Shown here: positions 32,725-44,044 of the stretch, piece after piece
Layout: every line of letters begins with the position of its first letter
Numbering within the stretch: the first letter of the stretch is position 1
Source: Pararge aegeria
Taxonomy: Eukaryota; Arthropoda; Insecta; Lepidoptera; Nymphalidae
Direction: 5' to 3'
NCBI RefSeq assembly: GCF_905163445.1
Contig: NC_053193.1
Location: forward strand, 8,742,001 to 8,806,000
DNA: 64,000 bases
Translations under genes and position numbers: made by a program
The notes under the pieces: generated by a model
The model's database searches: none
What the model was told of the DNA's origin: nothing
Seen by the model: only the letters and a program-made list of their open reading frames with translations

Positions 32725-32945
32725 TTAGTAACTAATGTTATAAATGTGAAGTGTAAATAATAATAACAAAAATTGTAATAATAATAGTTTCTTTTTCTCG
32801 CTGTTTGTCTTTCCTTTACCTCCAACTAACCGATCAACCGAACCCGATCAACCGATCAACTAGTTTTATATCTTAAAGTTAGTTAAAAGGACGGAGAGTA
32901 ACGTAGACTACTTATTATCCCACGAAAAAAACGTTTATTTAACTC
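32725..32945 (+). mobile_element. Degenerate Helitron fragment
   Basis: ACTAATGTTATAAATGTGAA resembles the Helitron 5' end on the plus strand. About 130 bp on, AAGGACGGAGAGTAACGTAG matches the body of the copies at 11393 and 43832 (reverse complement). The 3' end is not visible. Confidence 0.45.
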
Positions 32946-33547
32946 CACACCCTTGTGTAGCCCTAGTACAAGATTTGATCGCTTACAATCGAGGTGTCGT
33001 TTTCGAGGACTAAACTTTGTATCGTCAAAGTAAAATTGACCTAATGTGGCTCGTTTCTGAGTCGCAAATCCTGTACATCTAATTTTTGTTTTATAAAAGT
33101 CCTGTCAAAAGCCCGTGCTAAAGAATTGTAGACAAATTTGAGCTTTAAAACAAATCATTAAAGATCAATTTTACTCCGATGTTATAGTATTTCAATATTC
33201 GAAATTACTCCTCAATTCCAAGCGATCAAATCTTGTACTAACGCTACTGGAAACGGCTGAGTGTTCTTCGTTGCTTCCGGGGGGGGAGGTAACTTTTCTT
33301 GGAGAATAACAGGAAAAAACACTAGACCAATTAGTTGGTATGAAGTTTATTTTCTTTACTTTAAAGTTTCGTTTCAATAAGAACTTTTTCTAGAATATTT
33401 CTTTACCTATTGGTATCTGTCGTGCCTAAGTTATGAATATGTAATTGCAGTACTTTTATTTCACTTACGATTGCTAGTTTTGTGTAACTTTTCTTTGAGT
33501 CAAAAGTTCTAACATACATTTAAAATCATAGGTTGCCTACAGACTGC
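32946..33547. other. Unannotated
   Basis: A G8 run lies near 33280. A 61-codon minus frame (33192-33377) is not supported. Confidence 0.4.
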
Positions 33548-33655
33548 TGTAGGTAAGTTAAACAGGTTAGCCCGTAAACACTTTAAATTGCATCATCACC
33601 GAACACCGGTGAGATTGCAATCGAGGGCTAACTTGTACTTAGTACTCTTAAAATA
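33548..33655 (+). repeat. SINE family S3 3' end
   Basis: AACAGGTTAGCCCGTAAAC, TGCATCATCAC and GGTGAGATTGCAATCGAGGG, CTAACTTGTA. 5'-truncated. Confidence 0.6.
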
Positions 33656-33724
33656 TAAATAAAAACTGTACGAAGTGTTTTTTTTTAAAGAAAAAATTAT
33701 CTTTATTCCCACACTTCACTTCTT

Positions 33725-34325
33725 CTTAGGGTGCCGTCTCCTTACTAAGTTTGGCAATCATTAGGGCTATCTCTATTTTGGACACCGCTGCTCTAAATAA
33801 TGATTTAGTGCTCTTTCCAAACCATTGTCGTAGATTTTTGAGCCATGATATACTTCTCCGGCCAGCCCTTCTTCTGCCTGTCACTTTACCTTGTATGATA
33901 AGCTGAAGAAGTTCATACTTTTTGTTGTTCCGCATCACATGACCAAAATATTCAAACTTTTAATTGTTAAGAGTAACTCTGGAACCTTACCCATTCTCTG
34001 CAATACAGTGGTATTCCGTACACGATACCGTATTTTGTACGGTCCAAGATATTCTTGACATACGTCTGTACACCCATATCTCGAACGCTTCGAGTTTCCT
34101 GGACAGGATCTCTGTTAGAGTCCAAGCTTCTACGCCATATAGGAAGCAGAGAACACATAAAGCCGCGCTATGCGTGTTGGAAGAGCAATGCTTAGATTGC
34201 TGTCACAGTGTACTTTTTCAGTCTAGAAAAGCCAATGCGTGCTTGCTCTATTCTGCAGCGAATTTCAAGACTATGATCCCCTTTGTCGTCAACCAATGTG
34301 CCTAGATATCTGAATTCACACACAG
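33725..34325 (-). pseudogene. RTE-type LINE ORF2 C-terminal pseudogene
   Basis: Reading minus from 34325: CEFRYLGTLVDDKG, LEIRCRIEQARIGFSRLKK, stop, then in other frames LYGVEAWTLTEILSRKLEAF, EIWVYRRMSRISWT, FEYFGHVMRNNKKYELLQLI, QGKVTGRRRAGRRSISWLKN and LRQWFGKSTKSLFRAA, ending near 33729. This is the order of the post-RT region of RTE-like elements. At least two frame changes and several stops make it a dead copy. Confidence 0.8.
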
Positions 34326-35214
34326 AAATTGGTTAAGATTTGTTACATTGCATAATTTTTTTTTAAATAAAATATGTGACAAGGGTTGGTATATTCGCAC
34401 AATAAAAGGCGCAGGCCGCACTGGTTTTCAGCCCGCCCCCTTATCTTCATCAACGCCGAATCCTCGCGACTAAACAAAAACAATATAAAAAAAAAAACAT
34501 TAACACGAAACTTAATTACCTATGAAGGGCATCATAAAAAAAAAACAAAAAATATATCTAGGTAACAAAAAATTTTTACGTGAAGTAGACATAATTTTGC
34601 CGTGGTGGCACAGCATGGTCCCTACAGATTTCCCATATGATATACTGCAAGTATAGTGCTAGGTGATACAATAACAGTGTGTCTACCGGTAGTGATACAA
34701 TCTTCATCTAAATAATCACCGAATACACAGCTGCCGCTGTTTTGCCTCTCTTTTTGTAAACTTTCCTATTGTCTTGTGTACGGCTTTGGCCGTGGCTAGT
34801 TGCTTACATAGCCAAGTCAAACCCCTCCTAAAAGGCCCAAAGCATCCCAACGCTCTTACGGGTTTTAACAGGTCAGTGGTAGAAAGCATAAATACATAGG
34901 AATATTTGCTGCATTAGTTTTACTCTTGCGTGGCTTCGCTACTTTTTGAAACAAATAAAAAGGATACCAGACTCGGTGATATACTTCCAAGTTCGCGAAC
35001 ATGCAAAAACATTTATTCATATAAAAATATTCATAATTCCTATCAAAGTACGTTTAAGTTTTCGCCCTGTGTGCGTTTATTACCTTACAGCCTATTTTGG
35101 GGACCGAGTTTAATTGTAATTTTATACTAATAATCGTTAAGGCCGAGTTTAAGTGTAACCTGTAAGAGGAGTACAAGAGTTCTGTGTGCTTTAAATTTAA
35201 GCTATTGAAGTATA
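34326..35214. other. Unannotated
   Basis: Contains GCCGTGGCTAGTTGC near 34790, possibly an S3 trace. No supported gene. Confidence 0.4.
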
Positions 35215-35394
35215 AATTGCTTGAACGGTGAAGGAAAACATAATGAAAAAAACCTGCTTGATTGGGAGGACTCCTTAACGTTCTCAAAGACGAGTAGGCT
35301 ACCTATCCGCACTTGAATAGCGTGGTTGACTACGGCATAACACCTTCTCATTCTTAGAGGAGACCCGCACCGCATAGTGGGCTGCTAATGGTAT
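35215..35394 (+). repeat. SINE family S2 3' half
   Basis: TTGCTTGAACGGTGAAGGAA, TGCTTGATTGGGAGGACTCC, ATAGCGTGGTTGACTACGGC and AGAGGAGACCCGCACCGCAT, GTGGGCTGCTAATGG. It abuts the Penelope-like remnant. Confidence 0.7.
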
Positions 35395-35995
35395 TTCTTA
35401 AGCATAGATCAACAGGTACATAACACGATAATTAAGACTTCGTATGTCCCACCAAGGGTTGTAGAATTGTACTTATATGCTTTGCCAGTTCATAAGTCGG
35501 AGTCTATCTGACTTACAATAGGACGTAGTGGTACTCCCTCCTTATGTATTTATGGTAAGCCGTACAATTTTGGTGGTTGTATTATACGAGGCCTTAACAA
35601 GTTCTTGCTAATATCACTCCCTATGATATCCCGGTACTCCCGGATGAGTTTGGTGGTTTTTCTGGTCACTCGTGCAGTGGGATTATAGTTCACCTTCTTG
35701 TAGGTCATAACGTCACTAAGAAGTCAAGTGACGTTGTCAGTGTAGTGTGTCGAAAAATCAAAAGAAGAAGAAGAAATGTTCGTGAAATACCGACAAAAAG
35801 AACACGAAAGCGGGTAGTCAGATTCTGCCCGTGACATCCAACTTGACATCTCGTGCCTACGCAGTCCCGTCGTGACCACGATCCATGTAACTGGGTCGAA
35901 ATATCGACAAATTCAAAATATTATCGAGGTATGTACCCGTTGATCTATGCTTAAGAAATGTTGATTAACCACGAAAATCTTAGTTTAAAATCTTT
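35395..35995 (-). pseudogene. Penelope-like element remnant
   Basis: Reading minus from about 35720: VMTYKKVNYNPTARVTRK, TTKLIREYRDIIGSDISKN, PPKLYGLP, a stop codon in place of the usual Lys, IHKEGVPLRPIVSQIDS, a one-base frame change, then TYELAKHISTILQPLVG near 35450. 'YGLPKIHKEG.PLRPIVS' and 'TY.LAK.....L.PLVG' are hallmark Penelope reverse-transcriptase motifs. The fragment is bounded by inverted repeats (ATTTCTTAAGCATAGATCAA at 35394-35425 and its complement at 35930-35962). The 35820-35995 part matches the fragment at 13425. The GIY-YIG endonuclease part is absent. Confidence 0.8.
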
Positions 35996-36203
35996 AATTG
36001 CTAATGGGATGGTAATGATCACAAGTTTGAGTAAGAATCGTGTGATTGGGCGTATGAAAGACGCAAGGATGGACATCTTGGCGCTACCGTGGCTTACTTA
36101 CTTCGGGCTACTTCTATACGTAGATGCCTATCAATCGATGCGCAGAAAACATTTACACTTACACAAAAGTATGTGAAAATAAGTAAATAGATAGATTTTT
36201 TAG

Positions 36204-36253
36204 ATTCAAGTGGTTTAAACTTTGACACTAGTCAAAGTTTAAACCACTTGAAT
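36204..36253. repeat. Perfect hairpin, 23-bp arms, 4-base loop
   Basis: 36204-36226 (beginning ATTCAAGTGGTTTAAACTTT) is the exact complement of 36231-36253, with loop ACTA. Confidence 0.95.
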
Positions 36254-36539
36254 GCAAGACATAGGTTTCACTTTCTAAACTCAAAAAACATCTCTTGTAC
36301 AGCTTAATCTCCAGTAGTTATTCGTTCGTTATTCGTCATAATGATGCATGTGTATTCACTCCCTCCAACTGTTCAAGTTTAGGGGAATTTATGTGGAGTG
36401 GCCATCCTAGCACCTTGGAACCCCAACGTATGTTATTATTAGTTATGTAGCATTTACTAGATATATTACCATAATTATTCCCATATATTTGGCTTCGAAA
36501 CTCGTTGCGCTATGATAATATTCTTTTGTATTTTAATTG

Positions 36540-36830
36540 TGCTCATTATAATCGTAAATGGAGAATTTCACAGTTTTTCTAGGAGTGACCTTGGATTTTA
36601 AGCTTCAGTGGGGTGCCCATATAGAGACATGTGCCCATATAGAAACATGTATACTTACTACTGTGCTTCTCTTTTAATGTATATAAAAATAATGGATATA
36701 AACGTAAAAGTGGACTTACTAGAAACGGTCATAAATTAGTGATGTCAGCATATTGTATAAGGGAAGTGCAGAAAACATTTGTAGGGCTGAGTATATGCTT
36801 TTATAACATGATACCGAAGGTAATATTAGA
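36540..36830 (+). pseudogene. Jockey-like RT C-terminal debris
   Basis: Frame TVFLGVTLDFKLQWGAHIET resembles the 'T.FLG..LD..L.W..HI' block after the reverse transcriptase core, with a small tandem duplication (ACATGTGCCCATATAGA). Further frames are broken. Confidence 0.5.
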
Positions 36831-36883
36831 TTAACCATTACATTAGTTTAAAGAATGTATAAACACATTTAAAACATCGAGGT

Positions 36884-37190
36884 TATTTTTTTTTTTTTTT
36901 TATTAACGATAGGCCAGCGTTTGACGACAATCATGCCCGTTTAAAAGCAATGATGAATTCTAGGTTGGAGCACGCTTGCCTAGAAAAAGCCTATTCACTC
37001 TAGCCTTAAAGGTACTCAAATTATACGTGGCAGGAAACACAGTTGCCAGGAGGGCGTTCCACATCTTAGCGGCACGTATCAGGAACGTGGATAAAAAACG
37101 TTTTGTGCGCGTTATTATACTATTGATGAATTTCTTAATGACAAGGTTGCCTGGTAGCAAGCCGGACAACTTTCATCTCACACAAGATAG
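36884..37190 (-). pseudogene. LINE 3' terminus with ORF2 C-terminus and poly(A)
   Basis: Minus frame 37169-36960 reads RFLSTFLIRAAKMWNALLAT, VFPATYNLSTFKARVNRLFLG. 'LWN.LP..VFP..Y....FK.RVN..L' is the typical last segment of Jockey/CR1-group ORF2 proteins. A short 3' UTR and a poly(A) tail (T-run at 36884-36902 on plus) follow. It is 5'-truncated. Confidence 0.75.
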
Positions 37191-37194
37191 AACA

Positions 37195-37326
37195 AGGCCG
37201 GCTTCTTCTCGGTAGAATCTGCCTTTCGAACCGGCGATAGAGTCACTACAAACAGACATAATTGACATTTAAAAAGTGCTTATATTAGGCCTACTTGAAA
37301 TAAATGAATTTTTAATTTGAAATTAA
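37195..37326 (+). mobile_element. LINE 3' end, family K
   Basis: CGGTAGAATCTGCCTTTCGA, GGCGATAGAGTCACTACAAA, AAAAAGTGCTTATATTAGGC, then AAATAAATGAATTTTTAATTT. The same family as 8165-8300. Placed tail-out against the minus-strand LINE end to its left. Confidence 0.8.
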
Positions 37327-38103
37327 ATATGTCGGTACGTCAAAAACTTCTAAGGGTCTCCTCATACTCGTATATGATTCGATCACTTCGTCAGAGATAC
37401 TTCGTCCATTACCCGTTGACAGACTGTAATTTTTTCTTATCATAGGTAGCGAAAATATTTCTGAGTGACTAGTGAATAATTAAATGACACAACAATCCAC
37501 AACTCTTTTGGGAAGTAAGTAATTAAATATTTCCCAAACAAAACCTGCATCCGTTCAGGGTGAACTGGCTTGAATAATTCAGTTTTTCATCCTGGCTTAT
37601 TGTCGGCTGATGACATATTGTTAATATTTTATCGATTAACAGAATCAGAAATATGTTCAACATACAGAACATAAGTAATTTATTATTCCACTTATGAAAC
37701 TATGCTGTTATGCAGAACATTTACCAAATTTTAATTTATGTGTCGTAGAGAATTTATTATTTATATAACGCAATTCGAGTAGATTGAGATTCTGGCTTTG
37801 TTTAGTTTACATTACTACTTATTTTTTTAATTGTTTAGCTTGTATGTAATATTTATAAATTCTTTTTTGTAGCCTGTTGGTGCCCTTATTAAATAAATAA
37901 AGCATGATACAGTTTAAGAACTAATATCCAACTACTTAAAACTATCACTTTCGAAAAACGGTTAATTTTTCATATTTAAACTATTCAGTGTTTATGCAAA
38001 ACCTTCGTGTCAAATGAGACCTTTCATTTGATGATAAACTTGAACCGAATTTTTTTATAAATGTATTTTCAAATGAAACTCTCAATAGACTTTCAGAACT
38101 TAG
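37327..38103. other. Unannotated
   Basis: AT-rich. Nothing recognised. Confidence 0.4.
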
Positions 38104-38149
38104 ACAACGCACCACAAGAAAACCCACTGGTTTTCTTGTGGTGCGTTGT
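38104..38149. repeat. Perfect hairpin, 21-bp arms, 4-base loop
   Basis: 38104-38124 (starting ACAACGCACCACAAGAAAAC) is the exact complement of 38129-38149, loop CACT. A weaker hairpin (AGAAGATACAG / CTGTATCTTCT) follows at about 38176-38211. Confidence 0.95.
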
Positions 38150-38366
38150 TGTGCACTGAGTGTAAAAAAATAACTAGAAGATACAGTAAAATCACTTTTC
38201 CTGTATCTTCTTCAAATTGGGTTTCAGTACAGGCGAGTGATGCCGCGGTTACTTGTAATATAAAAATAGGCAGCAAAATCACTTATACAAAATATTAAGC
38301 AGTTCATTGTTTTCTGGCTCTTCTTTGCTTATGAAGTCCGGGTAACCGATAATCCACCACAAGAAC

Positions 38367-38825
38367 CAAGCAGTGATAGCCTAGTGGGTAAGGCTTCGAT
38401 TTTCCTTTCGTGGAGACCGAGTTCGATCCCCGGCACGCACCACTGACTTTTCGGAGTTATGTTATTTTTAATTTAGAGCAATTTAAATATCGCTTGCTGA
38501 GAAAACATCGTGAGGAAACCTGCATGCCTGCAGTGACGTGCACAGAGTTTTTGACCAGGGTATGCATAAAGCAGGTACATGGTACAAAATGGAAAATTTC
38601 CCTCCAATACGACTTATATCAAATAATTTGGGTACGCAGTGCTTTTGTGCATGTATGAAGTGCACGCGCCTGCATGCCTAAGAACTCTACATAATGTTCT
38701 TAATGGCGTGTGAAGTCTACCAATTCGCATTTCGACAGCGTGGTAGACTACGGTCTGAACCCTTCACATTCTTAGAGTGAACCGTGTCCTGTAGTGGGCC
38801 GGTAATGGAATGACGATGAAACGAT
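38367..38825 (+). repeat. SINE family S2, split by a MITE
   Basis: Head TAGCCTAGTGGGTAAGGC with B box GAGTTCGATCCCC, body AAACATCGTGAGGAAACCTG, interrupted at 38531-38672, then AACTCTACATAATGTTC, CAGCGTGGTAGACTACGG and GTAGTGGGCCGGTAATGG. Both halves together equal one S2 SINE. Confidence 0.85.
38531..38672. mobile_element. hAT-type MITE, 142 bp, in a SINE
   Basis: Starts CAGTGACGTGCACAGAG and ends TGCACGCGCCTG, a degenerate inverted match. The flanking 8-mers are CATGCCTG (38523-38530) and CATGCCTA (38673-38680), a 7/8 match, and removing the insert restores the S2 consensus. The internal TTTTTGACCAGGGTATGC is shared with 23509. Confidence 0.7.
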
Positions 38826-39239
38826 AATATTTAGCAGTTAAAATATGATTTTCTCTATGCTGTTTTCACGAAATTTCTATAATATTTATATATCCGAGTT
38901 TCAAATTGTGTTGCCTATATATTGCTATATCATATACCTACTTAAAATTGGACACCGAGATTATTAAATTAAAACTATATGTTTAATATTTGTTATTATA
39001 CCAATATCATATTCCATGTTATGGAACTTTGCATGTCTGAGTTTGTCATAATCGTACATTTAAGCAGCTTTAATACGTAAGCCGATTAGAAAATGGACGC
39101 TAGTTTCCGTCGCTTATACGGTAGCTAAAATCAACAGATGTCTGAAGCCTTCTGACAAGTGCGCTAATATTTAATTTAAATGAAATACTATACATTCTGT
39201 TAAGGTATCATTATAATTGGCAACCCATGCCGGTCTACT

Positions 39240-39412
39240 ACAGGAGCCAGGCCGTAGTTAGCTTGCAAAATGCGTATTGGAAGAACCGTTCCGGTACGAT
39301 GTTGAGTAGAAACCGATTTAAAACGGGTTTAAAACAATCGCCATACGTCCCACAACAAACCCGTAATTAACTGTGAGCGAAGAGCGCAGTCAACAGCTTG
39401 TAAATTAATACA
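39240..39412 (+). repeat. Possible S3 SINE (degenerate)
   Basis: GCCGTAGTTAGC, TTCCGGTACGATGTTGAGTA and a 3' GCGCAGTCAACAGCTTGTA follow the S3 order weakly. Confidence 0.35.
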
Positions 39413-39849
39413 TACACTTACAACATTTGCATAACATTGGTACTCAGACATTTATTATTAAGTACCGTTTAAAAAAAATTATGACAGTTGTCCGCGTTTT
39501 ATGCAACAAATATTGTTCGAAAGGATTCAACTTAAAACGATTATAAATGCTTCATCGAGCTCAGAGTTCAAGCGCTTAACAAAAAAACCTTCACAGAACA
39601 AGTTAAAAGAAAACTTGAAAACAATAATGAAGTGCTAAAGTGGAATAATAAAGTTTATCGCCTTATCTCTTGAGCAAAGGAATTGTTTTTGAAGTTTGAA
39701 TTTTGTATAAAATTATTGACGCGCCACTTAAGTATAATACTCGTTACCAGACGTAGTAATAATTATTGGGGTCAGTCCCGATTCTACAGTATTACGTCAG
39801 AGAAAGAGAAAATCTATTGTTTAAACGATTGGTGCTCGGACGTGTCAGA

Positions 39850-40130
39850 GCAGCCGAACATGGCGCATGGTGAGTCCTGTGGTTTTAAGTGGGACCTCCA
39901 GGCGGCAGGGGCAATTCCAGGGGGCAGGGGCAGTTTTTAACTTCTTAAATTTGTCTGGTTGAGAGTAGGCTGCAGCAGTTACCACCCTACCGACATAGAC
40001 GTGCCGCTAAGCGGTTTAGCGTTCCGGTACAATATCGCTTAGAAACGGATTAGAGGTTTAATATTAGTGCCATAATGGTAATAGTTAGCCCATTAAAATC
40101 AGTCAGGGATAACTTGTAGAAGAATAAAAG
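39850..40130 (+). repeat. SINE family S3 (diverged)
   Basis: The head region near 39860-39905 (GCGCATGGTGAGTCCTGTGG) has decayed. The body AGTTACCACCCTACCGACAT, CGTGCCGCTAAGCGGTTTAG and 3' end GTCAGGGATAACTTGTAGAA remain. A GGCAGGGGCA pair is locally duplicated near 39903-39933. Confidence 0.6.
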
Positions 40131-40793
40131 AAAAAAAGTTACAACAGTTAATTTAATTTAATGAAATACCAAACGATCTTCGAATTTTTTTTTTTTCAAA
40201 TGCTTTAATTTTTATTCCCTTTTAAGTTAAATTAGTGACCATTGTCAGATGTTTTAGAAACAGGACTAAAATATCCCATTTTAGGAAACAGAAACATGTT
40301 CGCGTTACAAACTGAAAGGGTATACGAATGAACTCACTTAACCCTTAATTCTACATATCAAAACGAATCGATATGATAGTCTGAAACAAAACTTTTTTCA
40401 TTGTAAAATAACCTAGGAAACATCTTTTTTTTGAAATTTTAGTGACACCTCTTCGAACACACGTTCCAAGGGTTCCGTACTTCAAAACAAATTATACTGT
40501 TTTTGTTTAGTCAGTACGTTTAAATTCAAAGGTATGAGGAGTTCTAAGCATAGGCTTTTGACTTTATGAAACTGTTTTATTGAAAACTTTGGGTAACTCT
40601 GAGTCAAAATGAGTAGAAAGTTCGGTGTTATTGTTATATTAATTCAATATAAATAAATTAAGTGAAGTAAAATTTCCTTTCCCTAATCAACAGCAAAACT
40701 AATATTGTTAGTAGGTTATTGTTAACTAGCATTGTTGCAAGGTTTAATGTTGATATCTATAAAGCTAGATAGAGAAAGTAAGTTACAGACTTA

Positions 40794-41030
40794 AAGTTAT
40801 ACTTCTTTTGGCGCGCTAAGGAAAAATGGTGAGAGCCATTTTTCATGATGCGCGCGCACACCGTCACCTAAAACCGACACCATGAAGTTAGCTATAGTCA
40901 ACATTTTAGTTTTTCTAAAAAGGTTTGACAGTTGACTTTCAATAATTCAAACAATACGAACGCAGAATAAGGCGAAAGATAAAATTTTTGAAAAGATTAT
41001 TATCTTGTTACGCCAAAGTATAACTTCTAA
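40794..41030. mobile_element. MITE candidate with terminal inverted repeats
   Basis: Left end AGTTATACTTCTTTTGGCGC and right end ACGCCAAAGTATAACTTCT are inverted. The interior holds GAAAAATGG / CCATTTTTC and GCGCGC hairpins. About 235 bp. I could not settle the target duplication or superfamily. Confidence 0.5.
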
Positions 41031-41332
41031 CGGGTGTACATAAGTACACGAACGTCCGGATAATGTTGCTCATATGGTTAACCTTATAAGGCTAGCGGTG
41101 GACAGACCGCACTTTTTATTCCTATTTGTCCACCTGAGGATACAGAGCAGATAGAAATAATCCATCTCAAGTCATCACTTATTGAACCTAATTATTAGAT
41201 TAGAGAAAAGTAATTTATTCTCACGAGTAATATGTCCCATTGTATCCTTTTGTTTGTAACCTATGTTGGTATTATCGGTCGAACCGAGCTTTGTGAAATT
41301 TGGTACACATGTAGCTTGTAGCCTGGAGATTT

Positions 41333-41690
41333 ATTTTTCCACTGCAAGTTAGCTCTTGACTGCCTGTCGGTAAACCAGGCGGTCAAGGTGATGATGTCCA
41401 AGATGGTAGCGGGCTAGCCTGTTAGGGAGTAGGGAAGTTATATTAAACCAATACCCCAATAGAACTATCCTAATAGACCTATCCTAATAATCCTAATACC
41501 CTAATAGAATAACTAGAGGACATTGTTACGCTAAATCGCTTAGCCGTATGCCACTGACGATAGGAAGGTAACCGTCCCTAGCAGACCAGAATTCCGAAGT
41601 TATGAATTCCCAATATGCCCCTGCCGGGAATCGAACCCGATACTTCCAATTTAAAACCACAGCGCGCACCACTACGCCAGGGAGGTCGTC
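41333..41690 (-). repeat. SINE family S3 with an internal minisatellite
   Basis: Near-full minus copy: ACTGCAAGTTAGCTCTTGAC through GGCAGG-type head complement (GGGAATCGAACCCGATAC, ACGCCAGGGAGGTCGTC). At 41450-41512 the body carries a local expansion of CCTAATA-type units not seen in other copies. Confidence 0.8.
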
Positions 41691-42309
41691 AAAAACGGTA
41701 ACAGGACAGGAAGATGGACATAAAAGTTTTTCGGGGTTGTAATAACCCGAAATAAACGCGGAGGAAGGCGAGGGCAGCAGCTATATAACAATAAAAAAAA
41801 AGTTTATTCAGTGTTCCTAAACTCAAACACGTTGTAACTTGTAATCCACAGAGGGCGGGGGTGAGTAATTAAACATTTCGCCAACAAATCCCGCGCCCGC
41901 CGAGATTATCCTTGAATAATTTAGTGTTTCATCACAGCTCACTTGTGTACCTAATTTTGTGTTTTGTGACATCACTCTCCCGGGAAGTTGATTCGGAATC
42001 TAATTGAATTACGCCAAGTGACTTAGCATTCCATTGCGATGTCGAGTAAAACTAAATTAAGGGGTCGCCTCTCTACGGATTTCCTATTACCCTTTTAAAG
42101 TTTAAATATGGTAAACAAAATAATTTAAGCGAATGAAATACCCAGGTAGCTCTATGAGACACTTAAAGGGACATCCAACGACATAAACGATTTATGGTTA
42201 GCATGAACGTACTGTTAAGGTTCTACAAGAAATAGATTGTAAGTAATTATAATATAACATTACGTCAGCAATCTTGACTTGGCTTATGCATTTAAAAATC
42301 GACTAAAGT
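41691..42309. other. Unannotated
   Basis: No gene or recognised repeat. Confidence 0.4.
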
Positions 42310-42485
42310 TAATTCCACACCATGGCGGCACTCAAGTTTCATCGCGTCATCGTGCGACCAATCACGAGGCCAAAAGTCATCACGTCTTGCAAGCGTTCAA
42401 TCACAAGACTCTTGCACGAACGCGCGCTTTCTCTGATTGGCCGCACGCTGAACCGAAACTTGAACGACGCTTAAGAGTGCAGGTT
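42310..42485. repeat. GC-richer inverted repeat with CCAAT / ATTGG
   Basis: The left part (CTCAAGTTTCATCGCG, TCGTGCGACCAATCACG) is an imperfect inverted match to the right part (CTGATTGGCCGCACGCTGAA, GAAACTTGAACGACGC). This could be a MITE or a fold-back remnant. The 70-codon frame over it is probably incidental. Confidence 0.5.
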
Positions 42486-43831
42486 GGATAAGGTGGTTTA
42501 ACTGTGCCTTTAAGTTACAAATAAATAAATATACGAATATATATGTCGGAGCTTTAAGTAATAATTTACATTCATATCCAGCTTTCTGTTTTTCTAATTC
42601 ATTCGTGAATACCTAATTTGAATATTCGAGAGATAGCTTGCATCCTCAAGACAAACAACAAATAGGACTATATCCCGAAAAAATAAAAAGTCCCCGGGTA
42701 AATAAATTTATTTTCAACGTTTTGTAAAACACCTTAACTAAAAATATTGAAAATTCTTTTAATAAAGCTTAATTAATATTTTTATGTCAAAACGACTGCA
42801 ATTTAAGATTAACAAATCGTCATGTTGTAACAGCCCGATATTTTATGTTAGCCTTCCCGGGGCCTGCAACAAAGGGTACATACCATTTTGTTTACGCACG
42901 TGTACATTATACATATCGCTGTAATATAAATCCATTACATAGTCATGAATAATATATTTACATGCGGTTATATTAGGGTAGAACGTTAGTTCTACGTACA
43001 CCGTTTTCAACCTCATAAAAAAATATCGTTACTTTTATAATACTATCGTAATTCACAGCTTATTTAAACCCCATTACGCTGTTCTTTAGTTTAGTTGTCT
43101 TTAACAATTATTATCATATTAAGTAGTAATAGGTATTGTTTTGTTATTCGTAGTAACGAAGGTCGGTATTTTTTTTGTTGGACGTGTTTATTGTGTGCCC
43201 TGCAAAGTGTTGCTGTGTCATTAGGCGATGGTTTGTCACTAACCTATATGCCATGAGCTTAATCCATTAATTATTAATATAAAAACTACATCCACGAGGC
43301 AGTTTCAGGTAGATCCTTAAAGTTATACAACCTGAAAATAATGCAATGAATACAATGTTTTTAATAGCCTATGGGTTCGGTTATTTTCGATTATTGATAT
43401 AGTGAATATATCCAACACAATGTAACATTTTTGACCGCGCCGCGACCTCTTTTGAAAGGGTGCATTTTAAGTGACAGGCTTTGTCTTTTTGCTTCCATCC
43501 ACACCATCAAAACCGTTGCCATATCTGCCGCCTCCCATTATATTTTATTTTAAAATAGAAACGTTTGGACTCTCTAACAAAACCAATAACAAAGAAGTAT
43601 AATGACATAGAAGTGATATATTTTTTTAAGATCTTACCGACCGGCTTATTTACATACTTTCCGAGGCACTGTTGTGAAACAACGCAAAAAAATCCTAACT
43701 GGAAAGAGGTGTTACGAATTTCATGACAAGAAAACTCAGAACTTGATCCGAGAATCAAACTCATTAAAATAAAAGTTATTAAATTATTACACGCAAAGAA
43801 AGAATAAACCGAACGCCTAATAATATTTTCA
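42486..43831. other. Unannotated
   Basis: An 85-codon minus frame (43507-43764) shows no recognisable family. Confidence 0.4.
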
Positions 43832-44044
43832 CTGGCTGTTGCCGGCGTTCTTTGTCCGGGTTAATAACGGGTTTTAATAATCCCGTGGGAACCATTTGTT
43901 TTCCTGGAAAAGTTGCCTATTTCACTCTCCGTCCTTTCCATTAACTCTATGCCAAAATCAAGTTAATTGGTTGCTCAGTAAGGGCGTAAAGGAAGGAGAA
44001 ACAAACAAACAAACACACTTTTGCATTTATAATATTAGTAGAGA
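43832..44044 (-). mobile_element. Non-autonomous Helitron
   Basis: Plus strand: CTGGCTGTTGCCGGCGTTCT (mutated CTAG end), CTCCGTCCTTTCCATTAACT, CAAACAAACAAACACAC, TTTGCATTTATAATATTAGT. Same subfamily as the tandem at 11225-11640. Confidence 0.7.

Noticed and set aside
35760..35995. Hammerhead ribozyme in the Penelope LTR-like region
   Set aside because: Penelope elements can carry one, but I could not find the conserved CTGATGA and GAAA core in the right arrangement.
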